Shown one piece after another: positions 30,985 to 43,744 of a DNA stretch of 64,000 nt. Below the pieces are notes generated by a model. The model saw nothing but the letters and a program-made list of their open reading frames with translations. It was not told the DNA's origin and did no database searches. The translations under genes and the position numbers were made by a program. The DNA is from Limonium bicolor (Eukaryota; Streptophyta; Magnoliopsida; Caryophyllales; Plumbaginaceae): positions 189,180,925 to 189,244,924 of the forward strand of contig CM041782.1 in NCBI GenBank assembly GCA_023374045.1, given 5' to 3'. How positions within the stretch are numbered: the first letter of the stretch is position 1; every line of letters begins with the position of its first letter.

Positions 30985-33900
30985 TGTAACACCCCATCCA
31001 ACAACAAACACATATTAACAATCTGCAGCGGAATACACACCTCATCAAATAACTTAACTCGTTGGTGTTACACGCCGTTAACCACCCACGTGGCTAACAA
31101 GGCTATTACCTACACATTGTACCGGTCTGATGGACTAGATTCCCGAGCGACTACACATTATTGACCCTTCCGTTAACAATAGAAACAACATACACCTTCC
31201 AACTGTACCGAGTATTCACAAACTAATGCCGATAACAATCTCGGTCTTACTACACCTGCAGTACATATACAATTTAAATGATTACCCATGTACAACGACT
31301 ACCCCGTCCTACTCTCGAGCGGCTTCTAGCTCTTTGTACCTGAAATAGGAAAAGAAGAGAAAGGGTAGCCCCCAAGGGGCTCAGCACCTTTGCTGGTATG
31401 GTAATCCCGCAGCCCACATGCTACCGGGCCACGCACAACTAATTGTCGTCTTAGCATGCAGTTGATTATATTTAAATCATGCATGCAACTGTAAACACAC
31501 AACACATAACATTTCGCCTCAATGGGCTCAACAAACGGATAATACTTCCTTATTTAATAAGTCACTCACGGTATTCATTATCCCTAGAGTGTTCCTCCTC
31601 TAATGGAGCTACTTCCTTAATAGACGACAACTACCCAATAATCGGGTTATCCTTAAACGCCTCTTATCACAAACTGGGATTCATTTCCATGATCCACACA
31701 CTCCATATTTATAAATATAATATTCCTCACATAACAAAACATAACAACACCCTTCACGTTTCCACGTGCACATGGTAGCATCGCAATAGGAATTGCTTTA
31801 CAACAACATCACATAACATAACGGGAACGGTCCTCTTAGGAACCGACCCAAACATAGTTAATTCACTGGTGAGCCTAGAGAATGGTGTCACCCTCATGGT
31901 AAGCTCGTTATACAACAACAATAACACTCATTACCGTCCTAATAGTCGGACGAGTAACTTAAGTTAGATGGTTCGGGTTTGGAGGCCCGAACACACAACA
32001 AACACATGTTCCCCCTAAACCGATCTTAAGTCAGAATAGCTAAGCTTTGGAATAAGCTAATGGGAGATCATAACACGTGAGGGAAACAACCATAACAGAG
32101 AGAAGGGTAAGGCTAAGAAGGATACCCACTCCCAAACAACGCGCGACCGGCCAAACCGGATTCCTCACCACTGTAGTACATACTTACTTTTAGATATTAG
32201 TTAGAACCCCACTATGGAGTCTATCACATCTACACACCAATACATATTACAACTAAGTTAAACATACAAGGGAGATGCCTACATTCACACACTTATCACA
32301 CAATTAACACACGCATAGCCGTGGTTAGAACGTCCCATGGTTCGGGTCGTTTACTCCGAATACCGAACTCTCATGTGATCCTAGACTCAGTTAACTAAGG
32401 TTAATACTTCTGAGGTTAAATGGTATCGGAGTTGAACACGCCACATAAATGAATTACTGTAAACTCATTACATGTTTAATCTTACAACGTGGCAAACATA
32501 CAGAAAACACATTGGCATACAAGCTGGTGTAATCCGGTAGGACTAGGTTGCAAAAACCATACCTGTCACCGGAGTCCACTTTACCACGTCCACTTATGTT
32601 CCTCGAGAAATTCTCGAACAACTGATAACATTACATGTACTTTTATTAACATCGGGGTAGCACGATTATTTAATGCTCAATGCTTAAACTTTTTCCCCGT
32701 TAACTTAGTTACATAACTTCACTTTTTAACTTGTTTTACTTTTACATTTTAATACATCTTTCCCCCACTAAATTGTCATTATAACTCACCTAACAGGTCT
32801 TAAAAAACCTTATAACATCATTACTAACCAATCCCATCATAATACATATCATTTTATAACCTTAAACAATGTTTTTTGGTCCGACCGACCTTACCGACCG
32901 ACCTTACACAAGGTCGGTCCATTCCAGAACATATTTCCGTCAAAATTTTCTACTCCGACCGACCTTGTAAGTTCGGTCGCATGTTCGGTCCATTCCCGAG
33001 AGTTTCTTCCCTTTGAAAATTCAGGCCCGACCGAACTTGCCAAGTCCGGTCCCATGTTCGGTCGATTCCAGAAACTTAATCCGTACACAAAATACAAGCC
33101 CGACCGACCTTGCAAGTCCGGTCCCCAAGGTCGGTCCATTCCAGAAACCAATTCTCGCAGGGTAACTGGGCTCGACCGACCTTGGCAAGTTCGGTCGCAA
33201 GGTCGGTCTGCCCCAGACCTTTATTTTCCACTGCCCATTTAACTCCAAACTTTAACTCATATATCCTATGTCCTAACCTCATTTGGGCACTTCAAACACA
33301 TCTTTAGCCATGTACTAAACTCTTTAAATCACACACCAAAACCATCTTATCGTTCACAAATTTCTTACAAAATTCTTAGCACTTGGAATGTTTCCTCCTT
33401 AAGATTTCTAAGTGGTATTTCACCAATAATGACCACTATACCAAGGTGTTTCCTCTACACCTTAACATCACCTCTCAAACTCTTTTTACTAACTAAATCT
33501 CCTTTTTCACATCTTACCTAAACATCACTTCTTCCTTGTACATCAACATTCCTAAACCTTAAACAACTTCTCCAAGACTTGAATACATTCTCAAAAACAC
33601 ACATTGAATTCCTAGAACTTCCAAGATAATACCTAAATCCTTGCATCACTCTAAATCACCTTAATACATGTTTTCTTCCCAAGTAAAACATTTGTCCACC
33701 TTTAACACTTCCTAGTTCACCAAAACTTACTTAAAACACTTAGAACTTCTTACACATTTTCCAAATTTGGCCATAGCTTCTCTTGTATGTACTCACATCC
33801 AAACACTTAGGTTTTTTTACCTTATTTCATTCAAGGACACCTAAAATCCATCAAACACATTTTTATACCAAACTTCACACATTTAGCACTACATCACACA

Positions 33901-35592
33901 ATAGTGCATAAGCTTAATTGCTTGGCACTTAGGCCCTTAAATAACATGGCTCTTAGGCCCTTAAATTGCATAACCTTAAACACTGAATTTCCCACATAAA
34001 TAATGCCTTTGACCTGCAAATACACCCAACAATACATATGCCCTTAATAAACTCCTTGAGAGCATTTTACTAGCTCATTTGCCATTGGCTCCTTAGGGTT
34101 TTATTAAGCATATCAAGCTCATTTTTCCTAAGGCATTTAAACTACATTGAGATAGCTTGTTTACCCTTTTTCCTCACAAACTTCTTTCTTGTTTCCTTGT
34201 AAACCGGTAGGGTGTTTGGTTGTCTGTCAACTTCTAAACAATGTACAATAATAGAATGAGCATTCAGCATTATGCTTCATCCCATTGTAAACCCTAGTTA
34301 CATATATGTTTTAAGGTATTAAAATGATTGTTTTACCTTGGAATGGAAAGAGAGCTTGAATAAGTATCAAGAGAGGACTCCTCCTAGCCCTTGGAAGATT
34401 AAAATGAAGCTAAAACAAGACAAGAAAAGACACCATTACAAGGTGCATTTTCGTTAAACACCAAAAATGAAGGAAATAGAGTTTTCTTTGGTTTTTTCCT
34501 TACCTTGAAGCAAAGGTGATCAACAAGGCAAAAATATAAGCTCAAGCTCCTTCCATGGAAGTTCTCCTTGGCACCGAAATGGTGGTTTTGATGATTTGAA
34601 AAGACAATGTTGTAGAGCTTGCTCCAACTAAGAGAACGGTAGTCTCGGAATTAAATTCGGAGCATGGAGTTAGGAGTTACAAGTGAAAGGAGTTGGAAAT
34701 GGTGAGGCTTTGCTGTAGCATAACCGATGGAGCTTGAGAGAATGGAGGAAAGGAACCGTGGGAATACAAGAAGGAAAGAGAGAATGAAGATAAGTTGCTT
34801 TTGTTAAGATATTTATGTATAAAGCAAATAGTACTTTACTTTATAAGCTTACTTTTCTTATTAAACTAACAAGGGGGATGACTCATCCCATTTAAGAAAA
34901 ACCGGCCCCCTTTATTACATGAGGGGTATTATAGTCTTTGTTGACCAATTTAATTACTTATAACAACATATGCTACAAAACTAGCTTATTAAAGTTACTA
35001 TCACTAAAACAAGGCACATTGATGTGAACTTTTTGATTTCCCATTGATATAGACTTCCAAATGTGATACTATATAGTACACATGTTAATTAAAGAGTAAT
35101 GATGGACATCTAGCCATTCAGAACTCATTACAGACAATTTTCAAAAAGTGCTTTAAGACTCCTTAAAGCACTTTTTGTTGTCTTAACTTGTTTTCAAGCT
35201 TGTTTTCTTAGTAATTGATTTAATAGTTCATTAACATATTTATAAGGTATAGGTATGACCATTAGGTCTTATACAATTTATCCCAAGCTAGAGCACATTC
35301 TTGCTCATATTGACTTTAAGGTATTTTCTTGTGTTTTGTTGGTTAATTGTCTACCAAGTTTCCTAAGGACTTAATTAGCCTTATTAAATCATAATTGAAT
35401 ATTATTAAGTTGGTAGGCTTGGGTCCTAACTAAGTTCACTCCTAGCTTAGAGCAGTTTTTGCTCAACTGTATCTTAGTGTTTATTGCATTTTACCATGGT
35501 TTGAATGTTCACTGATGTTTCTAAGGCACTTTTTAGCCTTTACATATCATAGTTTATAATTTAAACCACATATCAAGGTTTGGGGTATTTCA
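30985..35592 (-). repeat. Element C 5' LTR
   Basis: This 4608-bp copy of 21454-26094 is followed by TTCCA, where element X resumes. Confidence 0.92.
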
Positions 35593-36613
35593 TTCCATAT
35601 TTAAACACCTTAAAACTGCTCTAAACCTCTTCAAATCTTTGGTTTAATCCTTGCTCAACTTCTTGCTCAAATTCAACAAATTTCCATTCTCACCTTTACA
35701 TTTGCACATGTGCATTCCTAACTTTCTCTCGCTGGTTTACAATCTTCTACCAACTTCACCAAATCCCTTATTGACCATTACAATTCCATCCTAGACAAAT
35801 GCATTCACTATACCCAAGTCCATCCATTTCTTCCAATGTCTTACAACCTAGTTTCTCTCCAAACTCCAAGGCACTAATATACATACCTGCTACAGATTTT
35901 CACATCTCTCAAACCCATTCTCCATTCACCATTTCAAGGTTACTAATCCACTCAACTCAACCCAATACACACCTAACTCCTCCCATTCATTAAGTCACCT
36001 AAAAACGCTCTATTTCTACCGAAAGTTCGCCATAGTTTCCCCATAAACCTAACATATCCAAACTCCTCAGTTCACACCTTTTTTAATCCTAAACTAGCCA
36101 CACCCATAAAGGGTCCTAACAGCACACAAGCTCAATTCAAAATTCACCAAACAACAACATAAACACAAGCCTCAAATCATTTGGCTCCAAGGCCCTCAGT
36201 TCAACAACAAGTTCACAAATTCTCTCAAACCTTCACCAACACATTCCTAGTACAAAGTTTGCTTTTGTTTTTAATTTCTTTCTTCCTTAATGAGTCAACA
36301 AGAGAGGGGTGGGTCAACTACACAAACTGGCCCCCTTATAACATGCAAGCTGGAGCGTTTTTCATCTTTTACAAGAAACGCTCGTTAATTACCCGGTTTA
36401 AGCACTATTCACTAACCGGGCCCGTTTTCTGGATTTTTCTCGTTTCTTTAATTTTAATGGTTATTAAGCTTCCATTAATGCTCAAATATATTTATTTAAT
36501 GAACTATAATTTTTACGGGTTCATTTGGCCACTCAAAGTCACGTTTTTGGGTTTTCTCAGAAAACGTGCGCTAAAGCTTTATTAGTGTTTTTAATTCATT
36601 TTATGAATCTGTT
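35593..36613 (-). mobile_element. Element X fragment 2: Tekay-type LTR
   Basis: This continues 21255-21453 and aligns with the E LTR from about 55085 to 56935, with losses. A well-conserved block is ATTAAGCTTCCATTAATGCT at about 36463, also at about 56791. It is cut at 36613 by element G. The ORF at 36181-36585 runs through conserved LTR sequence and is not a gene. Confidence 0.78.
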
Positions 36614-38162
36614 TGATAAGTGTGAAATTGATACGATTTATAGGTGCTAAATTCTTATTTTATGTAGCATTTTTATGCGCTTTCTCACACTTATCGTACG
36701 CTTTTCATGACTCTTACTTTGGGCAAAAACAAATGCAAATTTATATTTTAAAAGCAGGTAATGATGGTGAAAATGCATAGATCTCCTCACAAGCTTTCCA
36801 ATGCCGCAAACGGGGAACAAATCGGAGCTCATATGAGGAATTTGGACCCTGTCAAAGTTATGTTCGGTGCGATATATTTATATATATATTTACGATACTG
36901 CCGTGAAAGGATTGAGAAGAAGGGGAAGATTGGAAATATAAAAAATCAACTCCAAAGGTTATTGATGAAGGGAGTTAGTTGAGAGATAGTAACTCTAAAG
37001 TTTTCCTAACTTATTGATGAAAGTAAATTGAAAAGAGTAACTTAAATTTTGAATCAACTGAAGGGCCTCCATTTACTTCACGAAACCGAAGGAAATTAAA
37101 ATGAGTCATCAAGGAGCAAACAAGAGTCTTCAATTACACTTATAATATGGAAGACTTTGGAGAATAAATCATCCACTCATACACTCATCCACTCATCCAC
37201 TCATCCACAATTCACGATCCAGAACAATGGCAATTCAATTTCAAGACCCAGAATTCAAAATTCAAATCTAAAACCATTCACCGCTCCTCTCTCAGTCTCC
37301 TTGTCCTGTTGCCACCACTTCAACACCGGAGAAGAAGATTTCTGCTCCATTCACTCAACTGCTCAACCTTTCCATCTGGCAAATTTCAAAATTAATATCA
37401 AGATGATTTCTACTCTCTCTTCTTGTATTTCTTCTTTGATTATGCTCGGCTAAGAGGGTTTGACTCCGGGGATGGTTATCTGACTGTTTTGATGTTGTAA
37501 TTTCTGCTACTTGTTGGTTTGAGAAGTTTATCGATTGTTACAAATTAATTTATTCTTTGCGCTTTCAATAAATCTTGCTAATTTGTTGAATTGCTCTCGA
37601 AGTCTATTTAATCAGATCCGTGATAAATAGATAGGTCATTTAAACCTGTAAACTTGTGGAAAATTATACTGGATATGTTAGATTTTCCCTCAAGTGCAAA
37701 CATTAATTCCTCGCTCCTATTCCGTCTATTCATGTTGTGCTAAATCTGGATTAGATCTAGGACGTTCTGCTAGCCGAGTTCTTAAGGCTAGGATTTAGTA
37801 TTTGGAAAAGTTTTAGGAATTTTGCCAATCGACATCTCAATCTAACTAGCAGGAATTGCATAATCGGACAGTCGAAAACGATAACCTGACCCGGAGTTCC
37901 ATTTCACATAGATTTTCATTGATTTATTTTCTCGCTTATTTACTAGTTTTTCTTGTTATTTAAATTCTAAAAACCAAAACAACCGACAACCCTTTCATTT
38001 GCTGTTTTCTTAGATTAGATTTAATCACATAGTCCCCGTGGATTCGACCTCGTTTCTTGCTTAATTTACTATAGCGACCGGGTATTTTGCAACCCGTAGG
38101 GATTTAATTTATTAATTTCTAGATTAATTTCGTAGTTTTTATTAGATCAAAATTCTGTTGCA
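36614..38162 (+). repeat. Element G 5' LTR
   Basis: The LTR is 1549 bp. A terminal inverted pair, GATAAGTGTGA (36615-36625) and TCACACTTATC (36685-36695), brackets its first 80 nt. A TATA-like TTATAATATGG lies at about 37139; the other LTR reads TTATAAATATGG (about 40420). A CATCCACT microsatellite at about 37168-37205 is longer here than in the 3' LTR. Confidence 0.92.
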
Positions 38163-38165
38163 AAT

Positions 38166-38182
38166 TGGCGCCGTTGCCGGGG
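38166..38182 (+). other. Element G primer-binding site (tRNA-Asp)
   Basis: TGGCGCCGTTGCCGGGG begins 3 nt after the LTR and matches the Athila-type tRNA-Asp primer site at all 17 positions, from memory of the tRNA 3' end. Confidence 0.85.
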
Positions 38183-38202
38183 CAACCTGTTGAATATCAA
38201 GT

Positions 38203-38555
38203 CGCCCTCCCCTCACCACCCTTGGTCCTAAACGAAAAGGATGTTGACATCCTTGAATTTGAAAGGGCGAGCCACCACCCACTTTGCCATTACCACGGTC
38301 TCTTGAGCCTCACCCATAGAAGGAGGATGTTTACATCCTTCAATTTGAGGAAAAACAACAATCATCACCTGGTCTTCTGCTTGAGACCCGTTATTGTCAA
38401 TACTTCCTCAAACACCAGGTTTTGTGGGGTATTTATTTTCATTCTTTATCTGTCGAGGTAACGTTTTGTTTTGATCCTGGTGGTTTATTATCGATTGCTG
38501 GTCGCTTTGTACTCCCGTTGACGCCATTGTCAACTTTTATTTTTGATCCGGGATA
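38203..38555 (+). pseudogene. Element G acidic protein remnant
   Basis: A short coding trace remains: NEKDVDILEFERAS at about 38230-38275, which matches the DVYILEFEEE repeat of element B. It is followed by a frameshifted second copy (RRMFTSFNLR, which in another frame gives the DVYILQFEE form at about 38325-38350). The end reads TFIFDPG, followed by stop codons at about 38553, exactly as in B. The open frame starts inside the primer-binding site, so no real start codon is visible. No knuckle or enzyme domain remains. Confidence 0.45.
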
Positions 38556-38565
38556 ATGAAGTGAA

Positions 38566-38616
38566 AGTCTAGCCAGAGACTCTAACTCCGGGCAACTTGG
38601 TGGGAGGCAACCCACC
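38566..38616 (+). other. Paired-hairpin module after the last stop of element G
   Basis: AGTCT-AGCCAG-AGACT (38566-38581) is followed 17 nt later by GGTGGGAGGCAACCCACC (38599-38616). Order, spacing and loops match B and A. Confidence 0.65.
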
Positions 38617-39863
38617 GGTTTGTATCGCTTTTCACTTTCTTAGTTTAGTTATTTATTTTACTCTTTTCTTTTTAGTTTGTGGTGTGTTGGCTGATGTTAT
38701 GCTTATTGCAAGAGCCTTAGCTCTTATTTTTCTACTGATGGTTTTGTCTAGTTCCACTTGAGTTCTTCTGGCTTTGTAGATTATATTTCTCAGCTTGCTT
38801 ACTTTGTCGCTTAGCTGAACTCAAGTGTGGGGTTGGACTAGCTACACACCCTGAGCGGACTCTGGGAGTATTCTACCTTTTCTTCTCTTAAAAATTTTTC
38901 ATGCTCCCTTGTGATCTGTTGTGTGCGATTTTGTTTCCCTGTTGGATTGCTTGCACAATGTTAATTCTTCCTAAGCAATGAGGACATTGCTTCACTCTAA
39001 GTGTGGGGTGGGGTAAGCTCCTTCGCCGCTTGTTTTTTGTGTGCTTTCTGAGCTCTTTTCTCTTGCATTTGTTAAGTTTTGCTGTGATTGCTCAACTTGG
39101 AAGGAAGTCATAGAGGAAGTATAGTTGGTTAGCTAATCTTGGGGTGCAAAATTTTGAAATTTTTCTGGTTTTTAATTGCTGAATTGAAGTCTTTGTTCTA
39201 GAAATGCTTAAACAAATGAGAATTTTCTCCATCTGAACCTTGTTCTTAGCTTTGAGCCTTGGAATGAGCTGGATTGGAATGGTTGAAAATAACAAGGCAA
39301 GGTACTCCGCTGATCCTATGCATGCTATTTTTAATTCTGATCCAAATCAGGCCTCGTCCACTTGGTTATTAAGTCCTTTTGGGTGCTTTATCACCTAGCT
39401 ACCTAAGGTCCTTGTGATCTGGGATAGTTGACCCAAAGCCACTACATGGGTGGAGAGAAAAGTCTGTGGTGAAAGAAATTGAAAGCGCTTCAATTGAAAA
39501 TATTTGTACAAATGTTGTGCTGAATACAGATTAATTTCTCTTATGAATCAAGAGTATGTGGCATTGAAAGGTATGATGGAGTATGATCTTACTTCATGCC
39601 CCTTGTCGTTTCTATGGTTTGTGAAGGAAAAAGGTGGATTGGCTTAAGGTTAAAGGCAGGACTCTTATGGTTTTGTTTCTCATTTGTTAGCTCCGAATGA
39701 CTTCATGTTTTTGGAAAGAATAAATTGTTTTGAATAATTTGAATTGCCCCCTTTAATGGTAAAGCTAGCAATTCCTTTCTTTTGTGCTCTTCCTTTCCTG
39801 TTGAGTTCCAATAGCTTGGCACTACTTGTGCTTGAGAGTTTTGCTTGAGGACAAGCAAAAGGC
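38617..39863 (+). other. Element G 3' non-coding region
   Basis: No gene is seen. AAGTGTGGGG occurs at 38823-38832 and 38999-39008. The hairpin AAGCAATG-AGGA-CATTGCTT (38973-38992) sits just before the second copy. The hairpin TTTTGCTT-GAGGAC-AAGCAAAA (39839-39860) sits just before the polypurine tract. Confidence 0.6.
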
Positions 39864-39879
39864 TAAGTGTGGGGTGATT
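39864..39879 (+). other. Element G polypurine tract
   Basis: AAGTGTGGGGTGATT abuts the 3' LTR. Confidence 0.75.
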
Positions 39880-41426
39880 TGATAAGTGTGAAATTGATAT
39901 GATTTATAGGTGCTAAATTCTTATTTTATGTAGCATTTTTATGCGCTTTCTCACACTTATCGTATGCTTTTCATGACTCTTACTTTGGGCAAAAACTGAT
40001 GCAAATTTATATTTTAAAAGCAGGTAATGATGGTGAAAATGCATAGATCTCCTCACAAGCTTTCCAATGCCGCAAACGGGGAACAAATCGGAGCTCATAT
40101 GAGGAATTTGGACCCTGTCAAAGTTGTGTCCGATGTGATATATTTATATATATATATATTTACGAGACTGCTGTGAAAGGATTCAGAAGAAGAAGGGGTG
40201 AGATTGGAAATATAAAAGAAAGGAACTCCAAAGGTTATTGATGAAGGGAGTTAGTTGAAGATAGTAACTCTAAAGTTTTCCTAACTTATTGATGACGGAA
40301 GTAAATTGAAAAGAGTAACTTAAATTCTGAATCAACTGAAGGGCCTCCATTTACTTCGCGAAACCGAAGGAAATTAAAATGAGTCATCAAGGAGCAAACA
40401 AAGAGTCTTCAATTTATTCTTATAAATATGGAAGACTTTGGAGAATAAATCATCCACTCATCCACAATTCACGATCCAGAACATTGACAATTCAATTTCA
40501 AGACCCAGAATTCAGAATTCAAATCCAAAACCATTCACCGCTCCTCTCTCAGTTTCCTTATCCTGCCGCCACCACTTCAACTCCGGAGAAGAAGATTTCT
40601 GCTCCAGATTCACTCAACTGCTCAACCTTTCATCTGGCAAATTTCAGAATTAATATCAAGATGATTTCAACTCTCTCTTCTTGTATTTCTTCTTTGATTA
40701 TGCTCGGCTAAGAGGGTTAGACTCCGGGGATGGTTATCTGACTGTTTTGATGTTGTAATTTCTGCTACTTGTTGGTTTGAGAAGTTTATCGATTGTTACA
40801 GATTAATTTATTCTTTGCGCTTTCAATAAATCTTGCTAATTTGTTGAATTGCTCTCGAAGTCTATTTTAATCAGATCCGTGATAAATAGATAGGTCAATT
40901 AACCTGTAAACTTGTGGAAAATTATACTGGATAGGTTAGATTTTCCCTCAAGTGCAAACATTAATTCCTCGCGCCTATTCCGTCTATTCATGTTGTGCTA
41001 AATCTGGATTAGATTTAGTACGTTCTGCTAGCCGAGTTCTTAAGGCTAGGATTTAGTCTTTGGAAAAGTTTTAGGAATTTTGCCAATCGACATCTCAATC
41101 TAACTAGCAGGAATTGCATAATCTGACAGTCGAAAAAGATAACCTGACCCGGAGTTCCATTTCACATAGAGTTTTCATTGAATTTATTTGCTCGCTTATT
41201 TACTAGTTTTCTTGTTATTTAAATTCTCAAAACCAAAACAACCGACAACCCTTTCATTTGTTGTTTTCTTAGGATTAGATTTAATCACATAGTCCTCGTG
41301 GATTCGACCTCGGTTTCTTGCTTAATTTACTATAGCGACCGGGTATTTTGCAACCCGTAGGGATTTAATTTATTAATTTCTAGGATTAATTTCGTAGTTT
41401 TTAGTAGATCAAAAATTCCGTTTGCA
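39880..41426 (+). repeat. Element G 3' LTR
   Basis: This 1547-bp LTR is nearly identical to 36614-38162 and ends GTTTGCA, followed by the CCGTT duplication. Confidence 0.92.
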
Positions 41427-42480
41427 CCGTTTTCTTTGGGAATCGTTCCTGTATATTAATTAGGCCTAACTAAGCCTTAGGAATTCATCTAGGACCCTTG
41501 TCGAGGTCGTATTCTTCCTATGGTCCCGTAACGCTCATTTTTGCGTTTTTCGCTTTTTAAGCGTTTTCTCTTTTCTTTTGGATTTATTTTCTTTACCAAA
41601 ATTATTTAGGCACTAATAGGCCCTCAAATATCATATTAGAGTAATTTAATCACCCTAATTAAGTTCGGGGTATTTCAATCTACTCTCCTTAAAGAACTTT
41701 GCCCTCAAAGTTAGTGAATCAAATATAGTCACTCACATAGGTATTCTAAGCTATGGTTACAACCTCTATATAACCTGCCGGACACCAAAAGTTCGACTCG
41801 ATGTATACCACACATCCAAAAAACATGTCACTGCATGCATATCAATCAAACATATTCTTTTCCAAGTGGGGTCCATCCGCAGATAAAGAAGACACACCAG
41901 TCCTCTCCCACATCGAGTGATCCCTCAGGTACCGGTCATGTTTGAACACTTACGCTTTCTGGTTCACGGCCATCATGACTTCGGGCACTTACACTTTCTG
42001 GCCCTACGGTCCTTTGGTTCTTGATCAAATTCATTTGCACATCTAGAGATCCTTAGGCTACAAATTGGGTACTCTTCCCATACCGGACTACTCATATCCG
42101 GCTGCCCTTGGAAAAATACAAAACACATGCCCACCCTTCAACCGGTCATCAAGACTTAAGGCTGCAGCCACGGCGGGTGACAGCGGTTTCAAAACTATCC
42201 TCACTCCCACCGGCTCACAACTATAGCCTTACTTCCCAGGTTTGACCCGATACCGGCGCCTAGCCTTGAGAATGTCCAACTAGCACCCAAAGGTCCTGGG
42301 TTCAAAACCTATCCATTACCGTAACTAACAATAAAAAGGAGTATTTGCATACCGAGTACCAATACCTCTCCCCTCTTCCTCTCCCAGCTGATTCATTACG
42401 ACCATCCTGTTGGGTTACACCTGCAATACCCAGATTCTAATATCATATAAGAATTCACATGTGTCGTCCACCTTACTCTG
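41427..42480 (-). mobile_element. Element X fragment 3: end of LTR, polypurine tract and internal remnant
   Basis: The LTR ends GGGGTATTTCA at 41677. Then comes a polypurine tract (minus, AAGGAGAGTAGAT) and the hairpin AACTTTG-CCCT-CAAAGTT (41695-41712). The next 0.75 kb is non-coding Tekay-type interior and fades into unassigned sequence at about 42480. The order shows minus orientation, with the rest of the element lost. Confidence 0.7.
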
Positions 42481-43189
42481 TATAGTTTGCTCATTTTTAA
42501 ATAGTGAAACTTGATTGATTATTCATGAATTCCAGCCCAATGTCATTTTGCCGAAAAATGATTTTAATCTTAATTAAAAAAATGATGATGTCTTACCTAT
42601 AAGTACTCAAAAAGAAAAAAAAATATTTGAAGAAGTGTCCTATATTCACTACAACTTACTTGATGCATCTGAGAACGAAACCATTTCAAGGGAAGAAATG
42701 GTGACCAAAAGTGTTGCCAATATTGACAACATTGAGAATGAAACCTTGAACGCCATGCCTAAGCTCCCTTCTATAAATGTAGCTGCCTGCTTTGTGTAAA
42801 CAATTTGCTTTAGTGATCAAACTGCGATGCTGGATCGATATGCTGAGGCAGTTCTAATGTGTCATTTTATAGGCAAGAGAATTTTTATTGGACGGTTAAG
42901 CTAATGCACAGATACAAGACTTCAGTAAATGCTCAATTAAGGTATTGAAACCGTGTGGCTTACCTAAGGCTAGCTAGCTTAATAGTAGTACTTACAGTTG
43001 TACGTGTAGGCATATCACTCGTACAAAAATCAATCTATATGTTGAATTTTATACGATAAGTTTTTTTTCTCTCTGAAAACCGTCCTATAATCAATTTCCC
43101 AATATAGTATGTTAGAAACTATCATATATAGTTCTATTTAACGTTACATCAAAGTGAAATACCTAGCTAATTAGTTTTTTTTAAATAAG
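42481..43189. other. Unassigned AT-rich stretch with one odd open frame
   Basis: I recognise no mobile element here. A plus-strand frame is open from 42578 to the TAA at 42797-42799 (73 codons, no early ATG). It encodes EEVSYIHYNLLDASENETIS and later VTKSVANIDNIENETLNAMP. The composition looks protein-like, and it could be an exon or a captured gene fragment; I do not recognise the family. Just left of the LINE, at about 43169-43178, is a T run that could be the LINE poly(A) on the minus strand. Confidence 0.35.
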
Positions 43190-43267
43190 AACGTATATTG
43201 ATTTTAAGAACATAAAGTGCGTACAAAGGTGGGGAAGTCAGAAGACTTCCAACAGCTCCCTAGCTTT

Positions 43268-43714
43268 TCAAGCATGATATGCTAGGTTGTGAGCTATAAT
43301 GTTATTGTCTCGACTAACATGGAACCATGCGACATCAAGTATGAGCGCTAATTGAGTAAGCATACTCTTAATTAGGTCCTTCGTGCAATCATCTAGAGTC
43401 GCAGTATGGTTATCTGTTATATAGTCAACAACACTTTTACAATCTGATATAAGTCGGATATGGTGAAATCCAAACTGCTTGGCAAGATCGATGCCCAGAA
43501 GCAGGGCCATAGCCTCCACCTGCGATGGTTCTAAAAAGCTTGTTCCAGCCAAAACAGCTGCACCGATGACAGCTCCATTGTCCATAATAACAGCCCCCAG
43601 GCCAAACCGTCCAAACTGGTCGAGGCTAGCGTCAACCAAAATCTTGACCCAGTGCGCATAAGTGGAGCGATGGACACCCAAACTGGTAGGAGAAGAGGAG
43701 CTGAAAGAGGACAA
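43268..43714 (-). pseudogene. LINE ORF2: RNase H domain
   Basis: WVKILVDASLDQFGRFGLGA begins an RVT_3-type RNase H fold. EAMALLLGIDLAKQFGF carries the catalytic Glu, LISDCKSVVDYI the next Asp, and FHVSRDNNIIAHNLA the last Asp with the usual HNLA. This block is open over nearly its whole length and is the best-preserved part of the LINE. Confidence 0.85.
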
Positions 43715-43744
43715 ACAATGGCAGAGGAAGCTATCAGCTTGAAA

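Larger units (their letters stand above)
21454..35592 (-). mobile_element. Element C: Tekay-type large LTR retrotransposon without coding capacity
   Basis: Two 4.6-kb direct repeats (21454-26094 and 30985-35592) start TGTAACACCCC and end GGGGTATTTCA on plus, the complement of the usual Tekay LTR ends. Next to the right LTR, on the minus strand, is TGGTATCAGAGC, the initiator-Met primer site; next to the left LTR is a polypurine tract. Flanks TTCCT (21449-21453) and TTCCA (35593-35597) are a 5-bp duplication with one change. The 4.9-kb interior has no gag or pol. The element is a non-autonomous large derivative inserted in element X. Confidence 0.9.
36614..41426 (+). mobile_element. Element G: small non-autonomous Athila-related LTR retrotransposon
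   Basis: The LTRs are 36614-38162 and 39880-41426, TGATAAGTGTG to GCA. Flanks CTGTT (36609-36613) and CCGTT (41427-41431) are a 5-bp duplication with one change, and the empty-site sequence (GGATCCGTTTTCTTCGGG) can be read in the related LTR of element E at about 56930. It has a tRNA-Asp primer site, a polypurine tract and a 1.7-kb interior with only a small gag-like remnant. Its 3' non-coding hairpins and AAGTGTGGGG motifs match those of B. Confidence 0.92.

Noticed and set aside
36181..36585. 134-residue plus-strand ORF with hydrophobic segments
   Set aside because: It runs through LTR sequence of X conserved at the DNA level with E (about 56740-56920), where the frame is not open.
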